Below are positions 54,427-63,791 of a stretch of 64,000 nucleotides of DNA, piece by piece. Under the pieces are notes generated by a model that was not told where the DNA came from, made no database searches, and worked only from the letters and a program-made list of their open reading frames with translations. The position numbers and the translations under genes were made by a program. The stretch comes from Microbacterium aurum (GTDB lineage: Bacteria > Actinomycetota > Actinomycetes > Actinomycetales > Microbacteriaceae): assembly GCF_016907815.1 (NCBI RefSeq), contig NZ_JAFBCQ010000001.1, positions 2,542,001-2,606,000 of the forward strand. Direction: 5' to 3'. Each line of letters starts with the position of its first letter. Position 1 is the stretch's first letter.

Positions 54427-55265
54427 CCGCACAGCACGTGCTGACCACCGAGGCGCTCGTCTCGGGGTACGGCGCCACCCGCATCGTCGACGGGATCGAC
54501 CTGCAGTTCCCCTCCGGCGGCATCAGCGTCATCGTCGGGGCCAACGCCTGCGGCAAGTCGACGCTCCTGAAGACCATCGCGCGGCTCATCCCGACGCAGT
54601 CCGGTGCGGTGCTCCTCGACGGCAAGCGCATCGACGGCATCCCGACGAAGGAGCTCGCCCGCACCCTCGGCCTCCTCCCGCAGCAGCCGATCGCCCCCGA
54701 GGGCATCGTCGTGGCCGATCTCGTCGGTCGGGGCCGCCACCCCCACCAGAAGCTCTTCCGGTCGTGGACCGCCGACGACGATCGCGCCGTCACCGAAGCG
54801 CTTGCCGCGACGGGCGTGCTCGACCTCGCCGACCGCGCCGTCGATGAGCTCTCCGGCGGGCAGCGCCAGCGCGTGTGGATCGCGATGGCGCTCGCGCAGG
54901 AGACGGACCTGCTGCTGCTGGACGAGCCGACGACGTTCCTCGACGTCTCGCACCAGATCGACGTGCTCGACCTCCTCACCGACCTCAACCGCACGCGCGG
55001 CACGACGATCGTCATGGTGCTCCACGACATCAACCTCGCCGCCCGGTACGCCGACCACCTCTTCGCCCTCAAGCGGGGCCGACTCGTCGCCGACGGCACA
55101 CCGGCCGACATCGTCACGAGCGATCTCGTGCGCGAGGTCTTCGACCTCGATGCGCTCGTCATCACCGACCCCGTCTCGGGGGCGCCGATGGTGCTCCCCC
55201 GCGGCCGGCACCACGTGCGAGCCGCAGACCACGCCACCCCTCACGCCACAGGGGGCACCCGATGA
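54423..55265 (+). CDS. Iron-siderophore ABC transporter ATPase (FecE/FepC-like)
   Basis: A 280-residue ATPase: Walker A VGANACGKSTLLKTIA (about 40), signature DELSGGQRQRVWIAMAL, Walker B LLLLDEPTTFLDVSH and switch His in MVLHDINLA. It powers import through the two FecCD permeases. The ATG at 54423 overlaps the permease stop; its stop overlaps the start of the reductase gene. Confidence 0.94.
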   Translation: MTAQHVLTTEALVSGYGATRIVDGIDLQFPSGGISVIVGANACGKSTLLKTIARLIPTQSGAVLLDGKRIDGIPTKELARTLGLLPQQPIAPEGIVVADLVGRGRHPHQKLFRSWTADDDRAVTEALAATGVLDLADRAVDELSGGQRQRVWIAMALAQETDLLLLDEPTTFLDVSHQIDVLDLLTDLNRTRGTTIVMVLHDINLAARYADHLFALKRGRLVADGTPADIVTSDLVREVFDLDALVITDPVSGAPMVLPRGRHHVRAADHATPHATGGTR

Positions 55266-56170
55266 CCCGCACCCGTCCCACCAGCCGGTTCTTCCGCGCG
55301 GAGGTCACCGCGATCACCGACCTCACGCCGAGCTTCCGCCGTTTCACGTTCGGGGGTCCCGACCTCGCCGACTACGGCGACCCGGGGTTCGACCAGCGCA
55401 TCAAGATCGTCTTCCCGACCCCCCGCACCCCCATCGACGCGATGCCGACCGGCGAGGACTGGTGGACGCAGTGGCGGGAGATGGACGAAGACGCCCGGCC
55501 GCCGTTTCGCACCTACACGACCCGCGCGGTGCGCGCCGCGGCGCACGAGGTGGACGTCGACATGGTCTCCCACGACGTGCTGGGACCGGCGTCGGCCTGG
55601 ATCGCCGACGCCCAGCTCGGCGACGAGGTCCTGATCTTCGCTCCGACCACGGCGCACACCGGCATCAGCTACGGCATCGACTTCGTCCCGCCCGCGGAGA
55701 CCGACGACATCCTCCTCGCGGGCGACGAGACCGCCGCGCCGGCGATCGCCGCCATCCTCGAGCAGCTGCCGCCGCAGGCGCGCGGCGTCGTGGTGCTCGA
55801 GGTCCCGCATCCCGGCGACGCCGCCTACCTGCCTGTCCACCCCGGCTTCGAGTACCGCGTGGCAGCGCGCGACCACGGCGATCGCCACACCCACCTCGTC
55901 GCGGCGGTGGAGGAGACCGCCACACGGCTCGTCCCCGCCGGGCGCGGCGCGGAGGTCGAGGAGATCGACATCGACCAGGACATCCTCTGGGAGGTACCGC
56001 GCACCGCGAAGGGCGGTGCCGCCCTGAAGAGCGCGCCGCTGTACGCCTGGCTCGCCGGGGAGGCCGGTGCGATCAAGACCCTGCGCCGCCACCTCGTCAC
56101 CGACCACGGGATCGACCGCCGCGCCATCGCTTTCATGGGCTACTGGCGGCTCGGCCGCGCCGAGGTGTAG
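55262..56170 (+). CDS. Siderophore-interacting protein (SIP-family flavin reductase)
   Basis: A 302-residue protein with the SIP FAD-binding domain (FRRFTFGGPDLADYG, then RTYTTRAV for the flavin site) and the C-terminal NAD-like domain LLAGDETAAPAIAAILEQLP. SIP proteins reduce ferric siderophores to release iron in the cytoplasm. It is the last gene of the uptake operon. The 3' end overlaps the convergent MFS relic. Confidence 0.93.
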   Translation: MTRTRPTSRFFRAEVTAITDLTPSFRRFTFGGPDLADYGDPGFDQRIKIVFPTPRTPIDAMPTGEDWWTQWREMDEDARPPFRTYTTRAVRAAAHEVDVDMVSHDVLGPASAWIADAQLGDEVLIFAPTTAHTGISYGIDFVPPAETDDILLAGDETAAPAIAAILEQLPPQARGVVVLEVPHPGDAAYLPVHPGFEYRVAARDHGDRHTHLVAAVEETATRLVPAGRGAEVEEIDIDQDILWEVPRTAKGGAALKSAPLYAWLAGEAGAIKTLRRHLVTDHGIDRRAIAFMGYWRLGRAEV

Positions 56171-56576
56171 CGGGGCGGCGCCGCCGCGGGAGCGCTGTCG
56201 CGGCCGTCGCGGCGGCGACGAGCGCGGCGGCGGCGAGCAGCGTCGTTCCGATCAGGGTGATCCGGGCGTTACCGAGCCGGTCGCCGATGCGGCCCTGCAC
56301 CTCCGCGCCGGCCGCCCATAGCAGTGCGGCGGACGTGAGCCCGAGGCCGGCGCCGGTCGCGTCGAAACCGTAGTGGTCGATGAGGAGGTAGGGCACGTCG
56401 ATCTCGGCGCCGAACAGCGCGCCGGCGATGAGGGCGCGCTGACGAGGGGGCATGACGGTCGTGACCGCCAGCGACTGCGTCGCCGCGAGGAACACCATCG
56501 CGACGGCGCCAAGGGTCACCCAGACGTGTTCGGGCGCCCAGATCCCCGCCGCACACGCCGGTTCGGGCGCGTTCAC
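56133..56576 (-). pseudogene. MFS transporter remnant with internal deletion
   Basis: The 147-codon frame begins like an MFS drug exporter (WVTLGAVAMVFLAATQSLAVTTVMP, first helix). It then jumps directly to what looks like a later transmembrane pair (RALIAGALFGAEIDVPYLLIDHYGFDATGAGLGLTSAALLWAAGAEVQGRIGDRLG) and ends in an Arg/Pro-rich non-homologous tail over the SIP gene. An intact MFS protein has 400 or more residues. The start overlaps the stop of the MalY gene upstream. Confidence 0.8.
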
Positions 56577-57733
56577 GCCGGCGCGAGGGCGCCGATGCGC
56601 GTGACGGCGTCGGTGAGCACATCGGGGGCGCAGCCGAAGTTGAGGCGGACGAACCCGACCCCCTCCGCCCCGAACTGCGGACCGTGGTGCAGCGCGACCT
56701 TGGCGTCCCGCTGGATGCGGACGGCCGGGTCGTCACCCCAGCCGTACGCCGACAGGTCGATCCACGCCAGGTAGCCGGCCTCCGGCATCCGGTACACGGC
56801 CTGCGGCAGCTGCGCGCGGAGCAGATCGCCGAGCAGTCGGCGGTTGCCGTCGAGGCGCGCCCGCAGCGCATCGAGCCAGTCGTCCGACGCGCCGCCGAAG
56901 GCGGCGACGCCGGAGATCGCGCCGAACAGGCCGGTGCGCCATTCCACCTCCGGCGGCAGGGCGCGCACCACCGCCGCGGTCTCCTCGGCTGCCGTGATCA
57001 TGACGGCGCACTTCAGCCCCGCCAGGTTGAACGCCTTCGAGGCGCTGGTGACGGCGTAGCCGACGGATGCCGCGGTGGGAGATGCCGCGAGGAACGGCGT
57101 GTAGGGGGTGTCGTCGTATGCGAGCGGCGCGTGGATCTCGTCGCTGATGACGACGGCACCGTGGCGTGCGGCGATCTCGGCAAGGGCGGACAGCGCCTCG
57201 GGCCGGTGCGCCGTCCCGGTCGGGTTGTGCGGGTTGCACAAGAGGACGGCGCGGGCGCCGGCGGCCAGCGCCGCGTCGATCCCGTCGAGATCCAGCTGCC
57301 ACCCGGCACCGGTGTCGACGAGGGGCACGGTCTCGACCCGGCATCCCGCCTCTTCGATGCACATCGCGAACGGCGGGTACACCGGCGGGGTCGTCACGAC
57401 GGCGTCGCCGGGGCGCGTCGTCGCGCGCAGCAGTTCGACGACGCCCATCATCACGTCGCCGGTCGGGCGAACGCGGGCGGGGTCGACGCTCCAGCCGAAC
57501 AGGCGCTGCGCGAAGCCTGCGAACGCGTCGGCCAGTCCGTTCTCACGCGGCGTGTAGCCAGTGTCGCCGATCGCGACGGCGTCGGACAGCGCCGCGGTGA
57601 TCGCCGGGGCGAGGGGGAAGTCGGTCTCCGCGACGAACAGCGGCAGCACGTCGGCGGGGTACGTCCGCCATTTGCTGCTCGAGCGTCGCCGCAGCGTCTC
57701 CATCGGAAGGGCGTCGAGGGGGATGGTGCTCAC
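56573..57733 (-). CDS. MalY/PatB-type PLP-dependent C-S lyase / aminotransferase
   Basis: A 386-residue fold-type I enzyme: VTTPPVYPPFAMCIEEAG, the Asn/Asp motif LCNPHNPTGTAHRPEAL, VVISDEIHAPLAY, and the PLP Lys in TSASKAFNLAGLKCAVM (about 235). C-terminal FVRLNFGCAPDVL. PatB/MalY enzymes cleave cystathionine or cysteine-type substrates. The start is GTG 57733, close downstream of the SUF operon, so a sulfur-supply link is possible but unproven. Confidence 0.92.
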   Translation of the reverse strand: MSTIPLDALPMETLRRRSSSKWRTYPADVLPLFVAETDFPLAPAITAALSDAVAIGDTGYTPRENGLADAFAGFAQRLFGWSVDPARVRPTGDVMMGVVELLRATTRPGDAVVTTPPVYPPFAMCIEEAGCRVETVPLVDTGAGWQLDLDGIDAALAAGARAVLLCNPHNPTGTAHRPEALSALAEIAARHGAVVISDEIHAPLAYDDTPYTPFLAASPTAASVGYAVTSASKAFNLAGLKCAVMITAAEETAAVVRALPPEVEWRTGLFGAISGVAAFGGASDDWLDALRARLDGNRRLLGDLLRAQLPQAVYRMPEAGYLAWIDLSAYGWGDDPAVRIQRDAKVALHHGPQFGAEGVGFVRLNFGCAPDVLTDAVTRIGALAPA

Positions 57734-57761
57734 CGGACGAGCCTACCGAAGGGTCCAGGCG

Positions 57762-58091
57762 TCAGATCGCGAACCCCAGCGCCCGCATCATGTCGCGGCC
57801 GTCGTCGGTGATGCGCTCCGGGCCCCACGGCGGCATCCACACCCAGTTGATGCGGAATCGCTCCACGACCTCGTCGAGGGCCTGCGCCGTCTGCTCTTCG
57901 AGCACGTCGGTCAGCGGGCAGCCGGCCGACGTCAGCGTCATGTGGATGACGAGCGCGTCGTTCTCGTCGTCCCAGCCGAGGTCGTAGATGAGGCCGAGAT
58001 CGACGACGTTGATCCCGAGCTCGGGGTCCATGACGTCCTTGAGCGCCTCGGTGACCTCGTCGTACTTCTCGGGGCTGAGGGTCGCGGTCAT
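57762..58091 (-). CDS. MIP18/DUF59 Fe-S assembly protein (SufT-like)
   Basis: A 109-residue protein with the DUF59 pattern: VMDPELGINVVDLGLIYDLGW and TLTSAGCPLTDVLEEQ, holding the conserved Cys. SufT-like proteins aid Fe-S cluster maturation. It lies ten bases after sufC and closes the SUF operon. Confidence 0.92.
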   Translation of the reverse strand: MTATLSPEKYDEVTEALKDVMDPELGINVVDLGLIYDLGWDDENDALVIHMTLTSAGCPLTDVLEEQTAQALDEVVERFRINWVWMPPWGPERITDDGRDMMRALGFAI

Positions 58092-58100
58092 GCTTCGATC

Positions 58101-58871
58101 CTAGGCCTCGATGACATCGGAGGGCTCGAGATAGCGGTCATAGCCCTCGTTCTCGAGACGCTCCGCGAGCTCTGGTCCGCCCTCCTCCACGATGCGGCCC
58201 TTGACCATGACGTGCACGAAGTCGGGCTTGATGTAGCGGAGGATGCGCGTGTAGTGCGTGATGAGCAGCACACCCAGGTCGGTGGCCTCCTTGGCGCGGT
58301 TGACGCCCTCGGAGACGATCTTCAGCGCGTCGACGTCGAGGCCGGAGTCGGTCTCGTCGAGCACGGCGATGGCGGGCTTGAGCAGCTCGAGCTGCAGGAT
58401 CTCGTGACGCTTCTTCTCACCGCCGGAGAAGCCCTCGTTGACGTTGCGCGCCGCGAACTTCGGGTCCATGCGGAGCGCCTTCATGGCCTCCTTGACGTCC
58501 TTGGTCCAGGCGCGGATCGCCGGCGCCTCGCCGTCGATCGCCGTCTTCGCGGTGCGGAGGAAGTTCGTCACCGTGACGCCGGGGATCTCCACCGGGTACT
58601 GCATCGCGAGGAAGAGCCCCGCCCGCGCCCGCTCGTCGACGGACATCGCGAGGACATCCTCACCGTCGAGCGTGATCGACCCGCCGGTGACGGTGTACTT
58701 CGGATGCCCGGCGATCGTGTACGCGAGCGTCGACTTGCCCGAGCCGTTGGGGCCCATGATCGCGTGGGTCTGGCCGGTGCGCACCGTGAGCGTCACACCG
58801 TTGAGGATGGGGGTGGTACCGGCATCCGTCTCGACCGTCACGTGCAGGTCGCGGATCTCGAGAACAGCCAT
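58101..58871 (-). CDS. sufC: Fe-S assembly ATPase SufC
   Basis: A 256-residue ABC-type ATPase: Walker A MGPNGSGKSTLAYTIAGHP, signature GFSGGEKKRHEILQLELL, and Walker B AVLDETDSGLDVDALK with the Asp/Glu expected of SufC. It forms the scaffold with SufB and SufD and supplies ATP-driven changes. It is preceded by the Rieske-type gene and followed by sufT. Confidence 0.96.
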   Translation of the reverse strand: MAVLEIRDLHVTVETDAGTTPILNGVTLTVRTGQTHAIMGPNGSGKSTLAYTIAGHPKYTVTGGSITLDGEDVLAMSVDERARAGLFLAMQYPVEIPGVTVTNFLRTAKTAIDGEAPAIRAWTKDVKEAMKALRMDPKFAARNVNEGFSGGEKKRHEILQLELLKPAIAVLDETDSGLDVDALKIVSEGVNRAKEATDLGVLLITHYTRILRYIKPDFVHVMVKGRIVEEGGPELAERLENEGYDRYLEPSDVIEA

Positions 58872-58885
58872 GTCTTCTACCTTCT

Positions 58886-59215
58886 TCAGTTGACTTCTTT
58901 GGTCACGTGCGGGTCGATGAGGATGTCGTCCCCGTCGATCGTGACCTCATAGACGGGCACCGGCTCGTAGGCCGGCAGGTTCAGGGGGCGGCCGGTGCGC
59001 AGCGAGAACGCGGACCCGTGGGCCCAGCACTCCAGCGTCTCGCCCTCGACGAACCCGTCGGACAGCGAGATGTCGCCGTGCGTGCAGGTGTCGCCGATCG
59101 CGTGCACCTCGCCGTTGGAGTCGAGCACGACCGCGATGGGGATGTCGTCGATGACGACGCGCACCGCGGCATCCTGCTTGAGATCGCTGAGTTTCAGCAC
59201 CTTCTGCGCGCTCAT
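58886..59215 (-). CDS. Rieske-type [2Fe-2S] ferredoxin of the SUF operon
   Basis: A 109-residue protein with both Rieske ligand loops: CTHGDISLSDG and CWAHGSAFSLRTG (Cys-His pairs). It is inserted between sufD and sufC in the operon, as in several actinobacteria. It may feed electrons to cluster assembly. Its ATG overlaps the sufD stop (ATGA), so it is co-translated with SufD. Confidence 0.93.
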   Translation of the reverse strand: MSAQKVLKLSDLKQDAAVRVVIDDIPIAVVLDSNGEVHAIGDTCTHGDISLSDGFVEGETLECWAHGSAFSLRTGRPLNLPAYEPVPVYEVTIDGDDILIDPHVTKEVN

Positions 59216-60438
59216 GCGGATGCCTCGACGGCGCTTTGGGTGAGGGCGAGCTCCGCCTCGATCGCGGCGATGAGTTCGTCCTGCAGCGCGGGGATGTCGA
59301 TCTTCTGCACGATCTCGGTGAGGAAGCCGAGGACCACGAGGCGCCGGGCGTCGTCCTCGGCGATGCCGCGGGCCTGCAGGTAGAACAGCTGCTCGTCGTC
59401 GAACCGGCCGGTGGCGCTGGCGTGGCCGGCCCCCCGGATGTCGCCGGTCTCGATCTCGAGGTTCGGGATCGAGTCGGCGCGCGCGCCGTCGGTGAGCACC
59501 AGGTTGCGGTTGGCCTCGTAGGAGTCGGTGCCCGTGGCATCCGGCCCGATCAGCACGTCGCCGATCCACACGCTCCGCGCCGAGGCGCCCTGCAGCGCTC
59601 CCTTGTACAGCACGTCGCCGACGGTGTTCTCGCCCTTGTGGTGCAGATACACCTGGCTCTCCAGGTGCTGGCCGGCGTCGGCGAACGACAGGCCGTACAG
59701 CTGCCCTTGGGATCCGGTCCCGGCGAGCTCCACGGAGGGGTTCACGCGCACGACGCCGCCGCCGAAGCTGACGACGACGTGACGCAGCAGGCCGTCACGA
59801 CCGACGCGCGCCTGGTGGGACGCGGCATGCACGGCGGCGTCATCCCACTGCTGCACGGTCACGACCTCGAGCTGGGCGCCGTCGGCGACGACGATCTCGA
59901 CGTTCTCGGCCAGCGCGGCGGCGCCGGTGTGGCGCAGCAGCACCGTCGCCCGGGCGTGCGTCTGAGCCTCGATCACGAGGTGCAGGATGCCGCGGCGCGC
60001 CGCGTCGGCGCCCGCCACCTCGACGACGACCGGCGCCTCGAGCTCGGCCTCGGCGGGAATGCGCACGTGCAGGGCGCCGTCGGCGCGGCGAGACGCGATC
60101 GCGCTCGGCAGGTCTTCGGGGACGAGGACGGTGCCGCGCGGCGCCTGTCCCTCGCGCAGCGGCGCGCCGAGCTCGGCACCGGCGGCCGTCACGGTCACCG
60201 TGATCGCCTCGTCATCGGCGGGCTCGTCGCGCAGCAGCGCCGCGATGCGGTCGAGCGGCGTGTGCTTCCAATTGACCTCGCGGCCGGTGGGCGCGCCGAA
60301 GTCGGCCGGGTCGAACGAGGTGGGGCGCTCGGAGCGCGTCTGCACCGGCACGTCGGCCGCGGCGGCGGTCAGCCGGGCGGCAGGGTCGATGTGACCCTCC
60401 GCGACCGTTCCGGCGGGGGTCTGGGTCGCTGTCGTCAT
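59212..60438 (-). CDS. sufD: Fe-S assembly protein SufD
   Basis: A 408-residue SufBD-family protein with a long variable N-terminus and the C-terminal beta-helix core: VYLHHKGENTVGDVLYKGAL, DSYEANRNLVLTDGARADSIPNLEIETGD, and GHASATGRFDDEQLFYLQARGI. SufD acts with SufB and SufC as the cluster scaffold. Its ATG overlaps the sufB stop (TGATG). Confidence 0.95.
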   Translation of the reverse strand: MTTATQTPAGTVAEGHIDPAARLTAAAADVPVQTRSERPTSFDPADFGAPTGREVNWKHTPLDRIAALLRDEPADDEAITVTVTAAGAELGAPLREGQAPRGTVLVPEDLPSAIASRRADGALHVRIPAEAELEAPVVVEVAGADAARRGILHLVIEAQTHARATVLLRHTGAAALAENVEIVVADGAQLEVVTVQQWDDAAVHAASHQARVGRDGLLRHVVVSFGGGVVRVNPSVELAGTGSQGQLYGLSFADAGQHLESQVYLHHKGENTVGDVLYKGALQGASARSVWIGDVLIGPDATGTDSYEANRNLVLTDGARADSIPNLEIETGDIRGAGHASATGRFDDEQLFYLQARGIAEDDARRLVVLGFLTEIVQKIDIPALQDELIAAIEAELALTQSAVEASA

Positions 60439-61856
60439 CAGCCGACGGATCCTTCCATGCCCATCTCGATGAGCTTGTTCAGCTCGAGGGCGTATTCCAT
60501 GGGCAGCTCACGGGCGATGGGCTCGATGAAGCCGCGGACGATCATCGCCATGGCCTCGTCCTCCGGCATCCCGCGGCTCATGAGGTAGAACAGCTGCTCC
60601 TCGCTCACCTTCGAGACGGTCGCCTCGTGGCCGAGCTGCACGTCGTCGACGCGGATGTCGATCGCGGGATACGTGTCGGACCGAGACTTCGTGTCGACCA
60701 GCAGCGCGTCGCAGCGCACGGTGTTCGCGGAGTGGTGCGCGTTCGCGTCCACCCGCACCTCACCGCGGTAGCCGGCGCGACCGCCGCCGCGGGCGATCGA
60801 CTTCGAGACGATCGAGGACTGCGTGTACGGCGCCATGTGGATCATCTTCGCGCCGGCGTCCTGGTGCTGACCGGGGCCGGCGAAGGCGACCGACAGGGTC
60901 TCGCCCTTCGCGTGCTCGCCCATCAGGTAGATCGACGGGTACTTCATCGTGACCTTGGAGCCGATGTTGCCGTCGATCCACTCCATCGTCGCGCCCTCGT
61001 GGGCCACGGCGCGCTTGGTGACGAGGTTGTAGACGTTGTTCGACCAGTTCTGGATCGTCGTGTACCGCACGCGCGCGTTCTTCTTCACGATGATCTCGAC
61101 GACGGCCGAGTGCAGCGAGTCGGACTTGTAGATCGGCGCCGTGCAGCCCTCGATGTAGTGGACGTAGCTGTCCTCATCGGCGATGATGAGCGTCCGCTCG
61201 AACTGGCCCATGTTCTCGGTGTTGATCCGGAAGTAGGCCTGCAGCGGGATCTCGACGTGCACGCCCTTGGGGACGTACACGAACGAGCCGCCCGACCACA
61301 CGGCGGTGTTCAGCGCGGCGAACTTGTTGTCGCCGGCCGGAATCACGGTGCCGAAGTACTCCTCGAAGAACTCCGGGTGCTCGCGCAGCGCCGTGTCGGT
61401 GTCCATGAAGATGACGCCCTGCGCCTCGAGGTCCTCGCGGATCTGGTGGTAGACGACCTCGGACTCGTACTGCGCGGCGACCCCCGCGACGAGGCGCTGA
61501 CGCTCCGCCTCGGGGATGCCCAGCTTCTCGTACGTGTTGCGGATGTCCTCCGGGAGGTCCTCCCACGACTGCGCCTGCTTCTCGGTGGAGCGCACGAAGT
61601 ATTTGATGTTGTCGAAGTCGATGTCCGACAGGTCCGCGCCCCAGGTGGGCATGGGCTTGCGCTGGAACAGCTGCAGGCCCTTCAGCCGCGTCTTCAGCAT
61701 CCACTCGGGCTCGTTCTTGAGGCCCGAGATGTCGCGGACGACGGCCTCCGTGAGCCCGCGCTTCGCGCTGGCTCCGGCGGCATCCGGGTCGTGCCACCCG
61801 AACTCGTACACGCCGAGTCCTTCGAGCTCCGGTCGGTCGATGAGCACATCCGACAT
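60438..61856 (-). CDS. sufB: Fe-S assembly scaffold protein SufB
   Basis: A 472-residue protein with the SufB hallmarks [34 protein letters not shown] (conserved Cys), [24 protein letters not shown], and [22 protein letters not shown] at the C-terminus. No intein is present, unlike some mycobacteria. A strong AAGGAGG ribosome site lies at 61864-61870. It is the first gene of the operon and divergent from ctaA. No SufR repressor gene is present. Confidence 0.96.
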   Translation of the reverse strand: MSDVLIDRPELEGLGVYEFGWHDPDAAGASAKRGLTEAVVRDISGLKNEPEWMLKTRLKGLQLFQRKPMPTWGADLSDIDFDNIKYFVRSTEKQAQSWEDLPEDIRNTYEKLGIPEAERQRLVAGVAAQYESEVVYHQIREDLEAQGVIFMDTDTALREHPEFFEEYFGTVIPAGDNKFAALNTAVWSGGSFVYVPKGVHVEIPLQAYFRINTENMGQFERTLIIADEDSYVHYIEGCTAPIYKSDSLHSAVVEIIVKKNARVRYTTIQNWSNNVYNLVTKRAVAHEGATMEWIDGNIGSKVTMKYPSIYLMGEHAKGETLSVAFAGPGQHQDAGAKMIHMAPYTQSSIVSKSIARGGGRAGYRGEVRVDANAHHSANTVRCDALLVDTKSRSDTYPAIDIRVDDVQLGHEATVSKVSEEQLFYLMSRGMPEDEAMAMIVRGFIEPIARELPMEYALELNKLIEMGMEGSVG

Positions 61857-62104
61857 GGCTTTGCCTCCTTCGGGCCCAACGGTGTCATCCGCTCCGGCAT
61901 TCCGTCGTCCTCACCGCACCACGCGAGTCGTGGGCGAGGGGCGGATGCCGCTTTCAGGGCCGCTTGAGTGTCTTTCGCTGACACGGGGTTCGTCCGGGGC
62001 CCGCGGGTCGCGCGCCTAGACTGTCAGTGGGCGCGACGCGTCTCGCGCGCCGCCGTTCCCACCCCGTCAGTCTACAGTAGGCACCCCCTCCGGGGGCGTG
62101 TCCC

Positions 62105-62119
62105 GCGCCCTTCGGGCGC
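62105..62119 (+). promoter_or_regulatory. Leader hairpins of ctaA
   Basis: GCGCCC-TTC-GGGCGC forms a tight 6-bp hairpin at 62105-62119. Just upstream (about 62084-62096) CCCC-CTCCG-GGGG forms another. Both lie in the presumed leader before GGGAGG and the ATG at 62141. They may be structural or attenuating; no known riboswitch was recognised. Confidence 0.3.
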
Positions 62120-62140
62120 CCACCCGGGAGGCGACCCCAC

Positions 62141-63139
62141 ATGTCCGCGCAGCAGACTTCCGCTCCCGCCGAGCCGGCGTCGACCGACGCCGGCGCCGGG
62201 CTCGTCTCGCGCCTGCGGTCCCGACTGCCCGACCGCATCACACGCGCGACGCGCGTGCTGGCCTGGCTCGTGCTGATCAGCAACATCGTGATCGTCGGCA
62301 CAGGCGGCCTCGTCCGCCTCACCGGCTCCGGCATGGGCTGCGAGACCTGGCCGTACTGCACGGCGGAATCCCTCGTCCCGACGCGCGAACTCGGCATCCA
62401 CGGCCTCATCGAGTTCGGCAACCGCACCCTCACCGGCGTGCTCGTCGTCGTCGCGCTGCTCGCCTTCCTCTCCGTCGTGCGGATGTGGCACACCCGCCCG
62501 GAGCTCCCCCGTCTCACCCTCGCCGTCGGTATCGGCATCATCCTGCAGGCCGTCATCGGCGGCGTGACGGTGTGGCTGCACCTGCACCCGAGCATCGTGG
62601 GGCTGCACTACCTGGTGTCGGCGGCGCTCGTGGCGCTCTCGGCCGTCTACGTCGCGCGCGTCTACGCGCAACCCGGCCCACGGCGCCGCGCCGTCCCCCG
62701 CCGGTACGCGATCCTCACGCACGTCACGAGCGCCGCCGTGCTCGTGACGGTGGTCATCGGCATCCTCCTCACCGGCTCCGGCCCCCACGCCGGCGACGAC
62801 GCCGCGGCGCGCAACGGCCTGGACCCGATCTTCTGGCAGCACGTGCACAGCTGGCCCTCGTACGTGCTGTTCGCCCTCACGCTGGTGCTGTTCGCCGCCT
62901 CGTTCCGGATGCCGCAGGTCCTGCGCCTGCCGCTGTGGACGGGACTGCTGCTCGGGATCGAGATCGTGCAGATCGCGGTCGGGCTGTGGCAGGCCCGCAC
63001 CGGCCTTCCGATCGTGCTCGTGAACATCCACATGGTGCTCGCGGTGTGCCTGGTCGCGGCGATGACCGCCGTCGTGATGAACCTGAAAGCGCCGCTCGCG
63101 GTGCTTCCGGTCGCCGACGGTTCCACAGCAGGCTCATAG
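62141..63139 (+). CDS. ctaA: Heme A synthase (COX15/CtaA)
   Basis: A 332-residue protein with eight membrane helices and conserved His-containing segments: TGSGMGCETWPYC, HGLIEFGNRTLTG, HLHPSIVGLHYLVS, and the later QHVHSWPSYVLFAL and NIHMVLAV. CtaA oxidises heme O to heme A for cytochrome aa3 oxidase. It starts at ATG 62141. The SURF1 gene elsewhere in the window serves the same oxidase. Confidence 0.94.
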   Translation: MSAQQTSAPAEPASTDAGAGLVSRLRSRLPDRITRATRVLAWLVLISNIVIVGTGGLVRLTGSGMGCETWPYCTAESLVPTRELGIHGLIEFGNRTLTGVLVVVALLAFLSVVRMWHTRPELPRLTLAVGIGIILQAVIGGVTVWLHLHPSIVGLHYLVSAALVALSAVYVARVYAQPGPRRRAVPRRYAILTHVTSAAVLVTVVIGILLTGSGPHAGDDAAARNGLDPIFWQHVHSWPSYVLFALTLVLFAASFRMPQVLRLPLWTGLLLGIEIVQIAVGLWQARTGLPIVLVNIHMVLAVCLVAAMTAVVMNLKAPLAVLPVADGSTAGS

Positions 63140-63223
63140 CGGGCGCATCAGCCGTACCCTGGTGGTTCGCAGATAGTCGATGAGTCGCCGTGTGCGCGGT
63201 GACGTGACAGAAGGAGCCCTTCC

Positions 63224-63685
63224 ATGCCCAACACCGCCCCCCGTCTGAGTCGCAGCATCCCGTTCTGGGTGCTCGTGGGCGGATCCGTCGTCGCGATCGG
63301 CGCCGGCACGTACCTGCTCGTCGACAAGCTCAGCACCATGGCCGCCACCCTCACCGACGGCACCGCGACCGGTGTCGAGGTGTACGCCGGTCAGATCTGG
63401 GCCGTGCTCGGCGCGATCCTCATCGGCGCGGGCCTCATCGGCCTCGCGCTCGCCCTGACCGTCGGCGCCGTGCGGACGCTGGTCCCCACCGCGCCCGTCG
63501 AGGTCGTCGAGCCGCCGGCGTGGGAGGACGAGGTCGTCGTGGCCGAAGCGACCACGGTCGAGAGCGCTGTCGCCGAGCCCGAGGCGCCCACGCCCGTCAT
63601 GACGGACACCGCCGCCGCTGATGCCGCCGCGAGGGACGCCGAGGCCCCGGCATCCGCCACCACCCCGGAGACGCCCGCGCGCTGA
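63224..63685 (+). CDS. Unrecognised small membrane protein with acidic Ala-rich tail
   Basis: A 153-residue protein with two membrane helices (about 12-33 and 58-82) and a C-terminal region of 70 residues rich in Ala, Glu, Val and Thr. AAGGAG precedes the ATG at good spacing. I do not recognise a family. It follows ctaA by 84 bases. Confidence 0.72.
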   Translation: MPNTAPRLSRSIPFWVLVGGSVVAIGAGTYLLVDKLSTMAATLTDGTATGVEVYAGQIWAVLGAILIGAGLIGLALALTVGAVRTLVPTAPVEVVEPPAWEDEVVVAEATTVESAVAEPEAPTPVMTDTAAADAAARDAEAPASATTPETPAR

Positions 63686-63700
63686 CCCGCCCGCAGTACG

Positions 63701-63764
63701 ACGGAGATCTGCAGTTCTTCGGACGATCGCATTCGATGCGGTCCGAAGAACTGCAGATCTCCGT
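63701..63764 (+). terminator. Very long perfect hairpin
   Basis: ACGGAGATCTGCAGTTCTTC and the next four bases (63701-63724) pair exactly with 63741-63764, giving a 24-bp perfect stem. The loop region forms a further 5-bp stem CGCAT/ATGCG after a 3-base bulge. TTGTTTT follows. It could end transcription of both flanking genes, but its length is far beyond that of a usual terminator. Confidence 0.6.
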
Positions 63765-63791
63765 TGTTTTCAGCCCGGTCGTAAGACCTGC

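Noticed and set aside
61857..62140. Riboswitch or SufR site in the sufB/ctaA divergent region
   Set aside because: Only simple GC hairpins were found, with no recognisable aptamer core or conserved operator.
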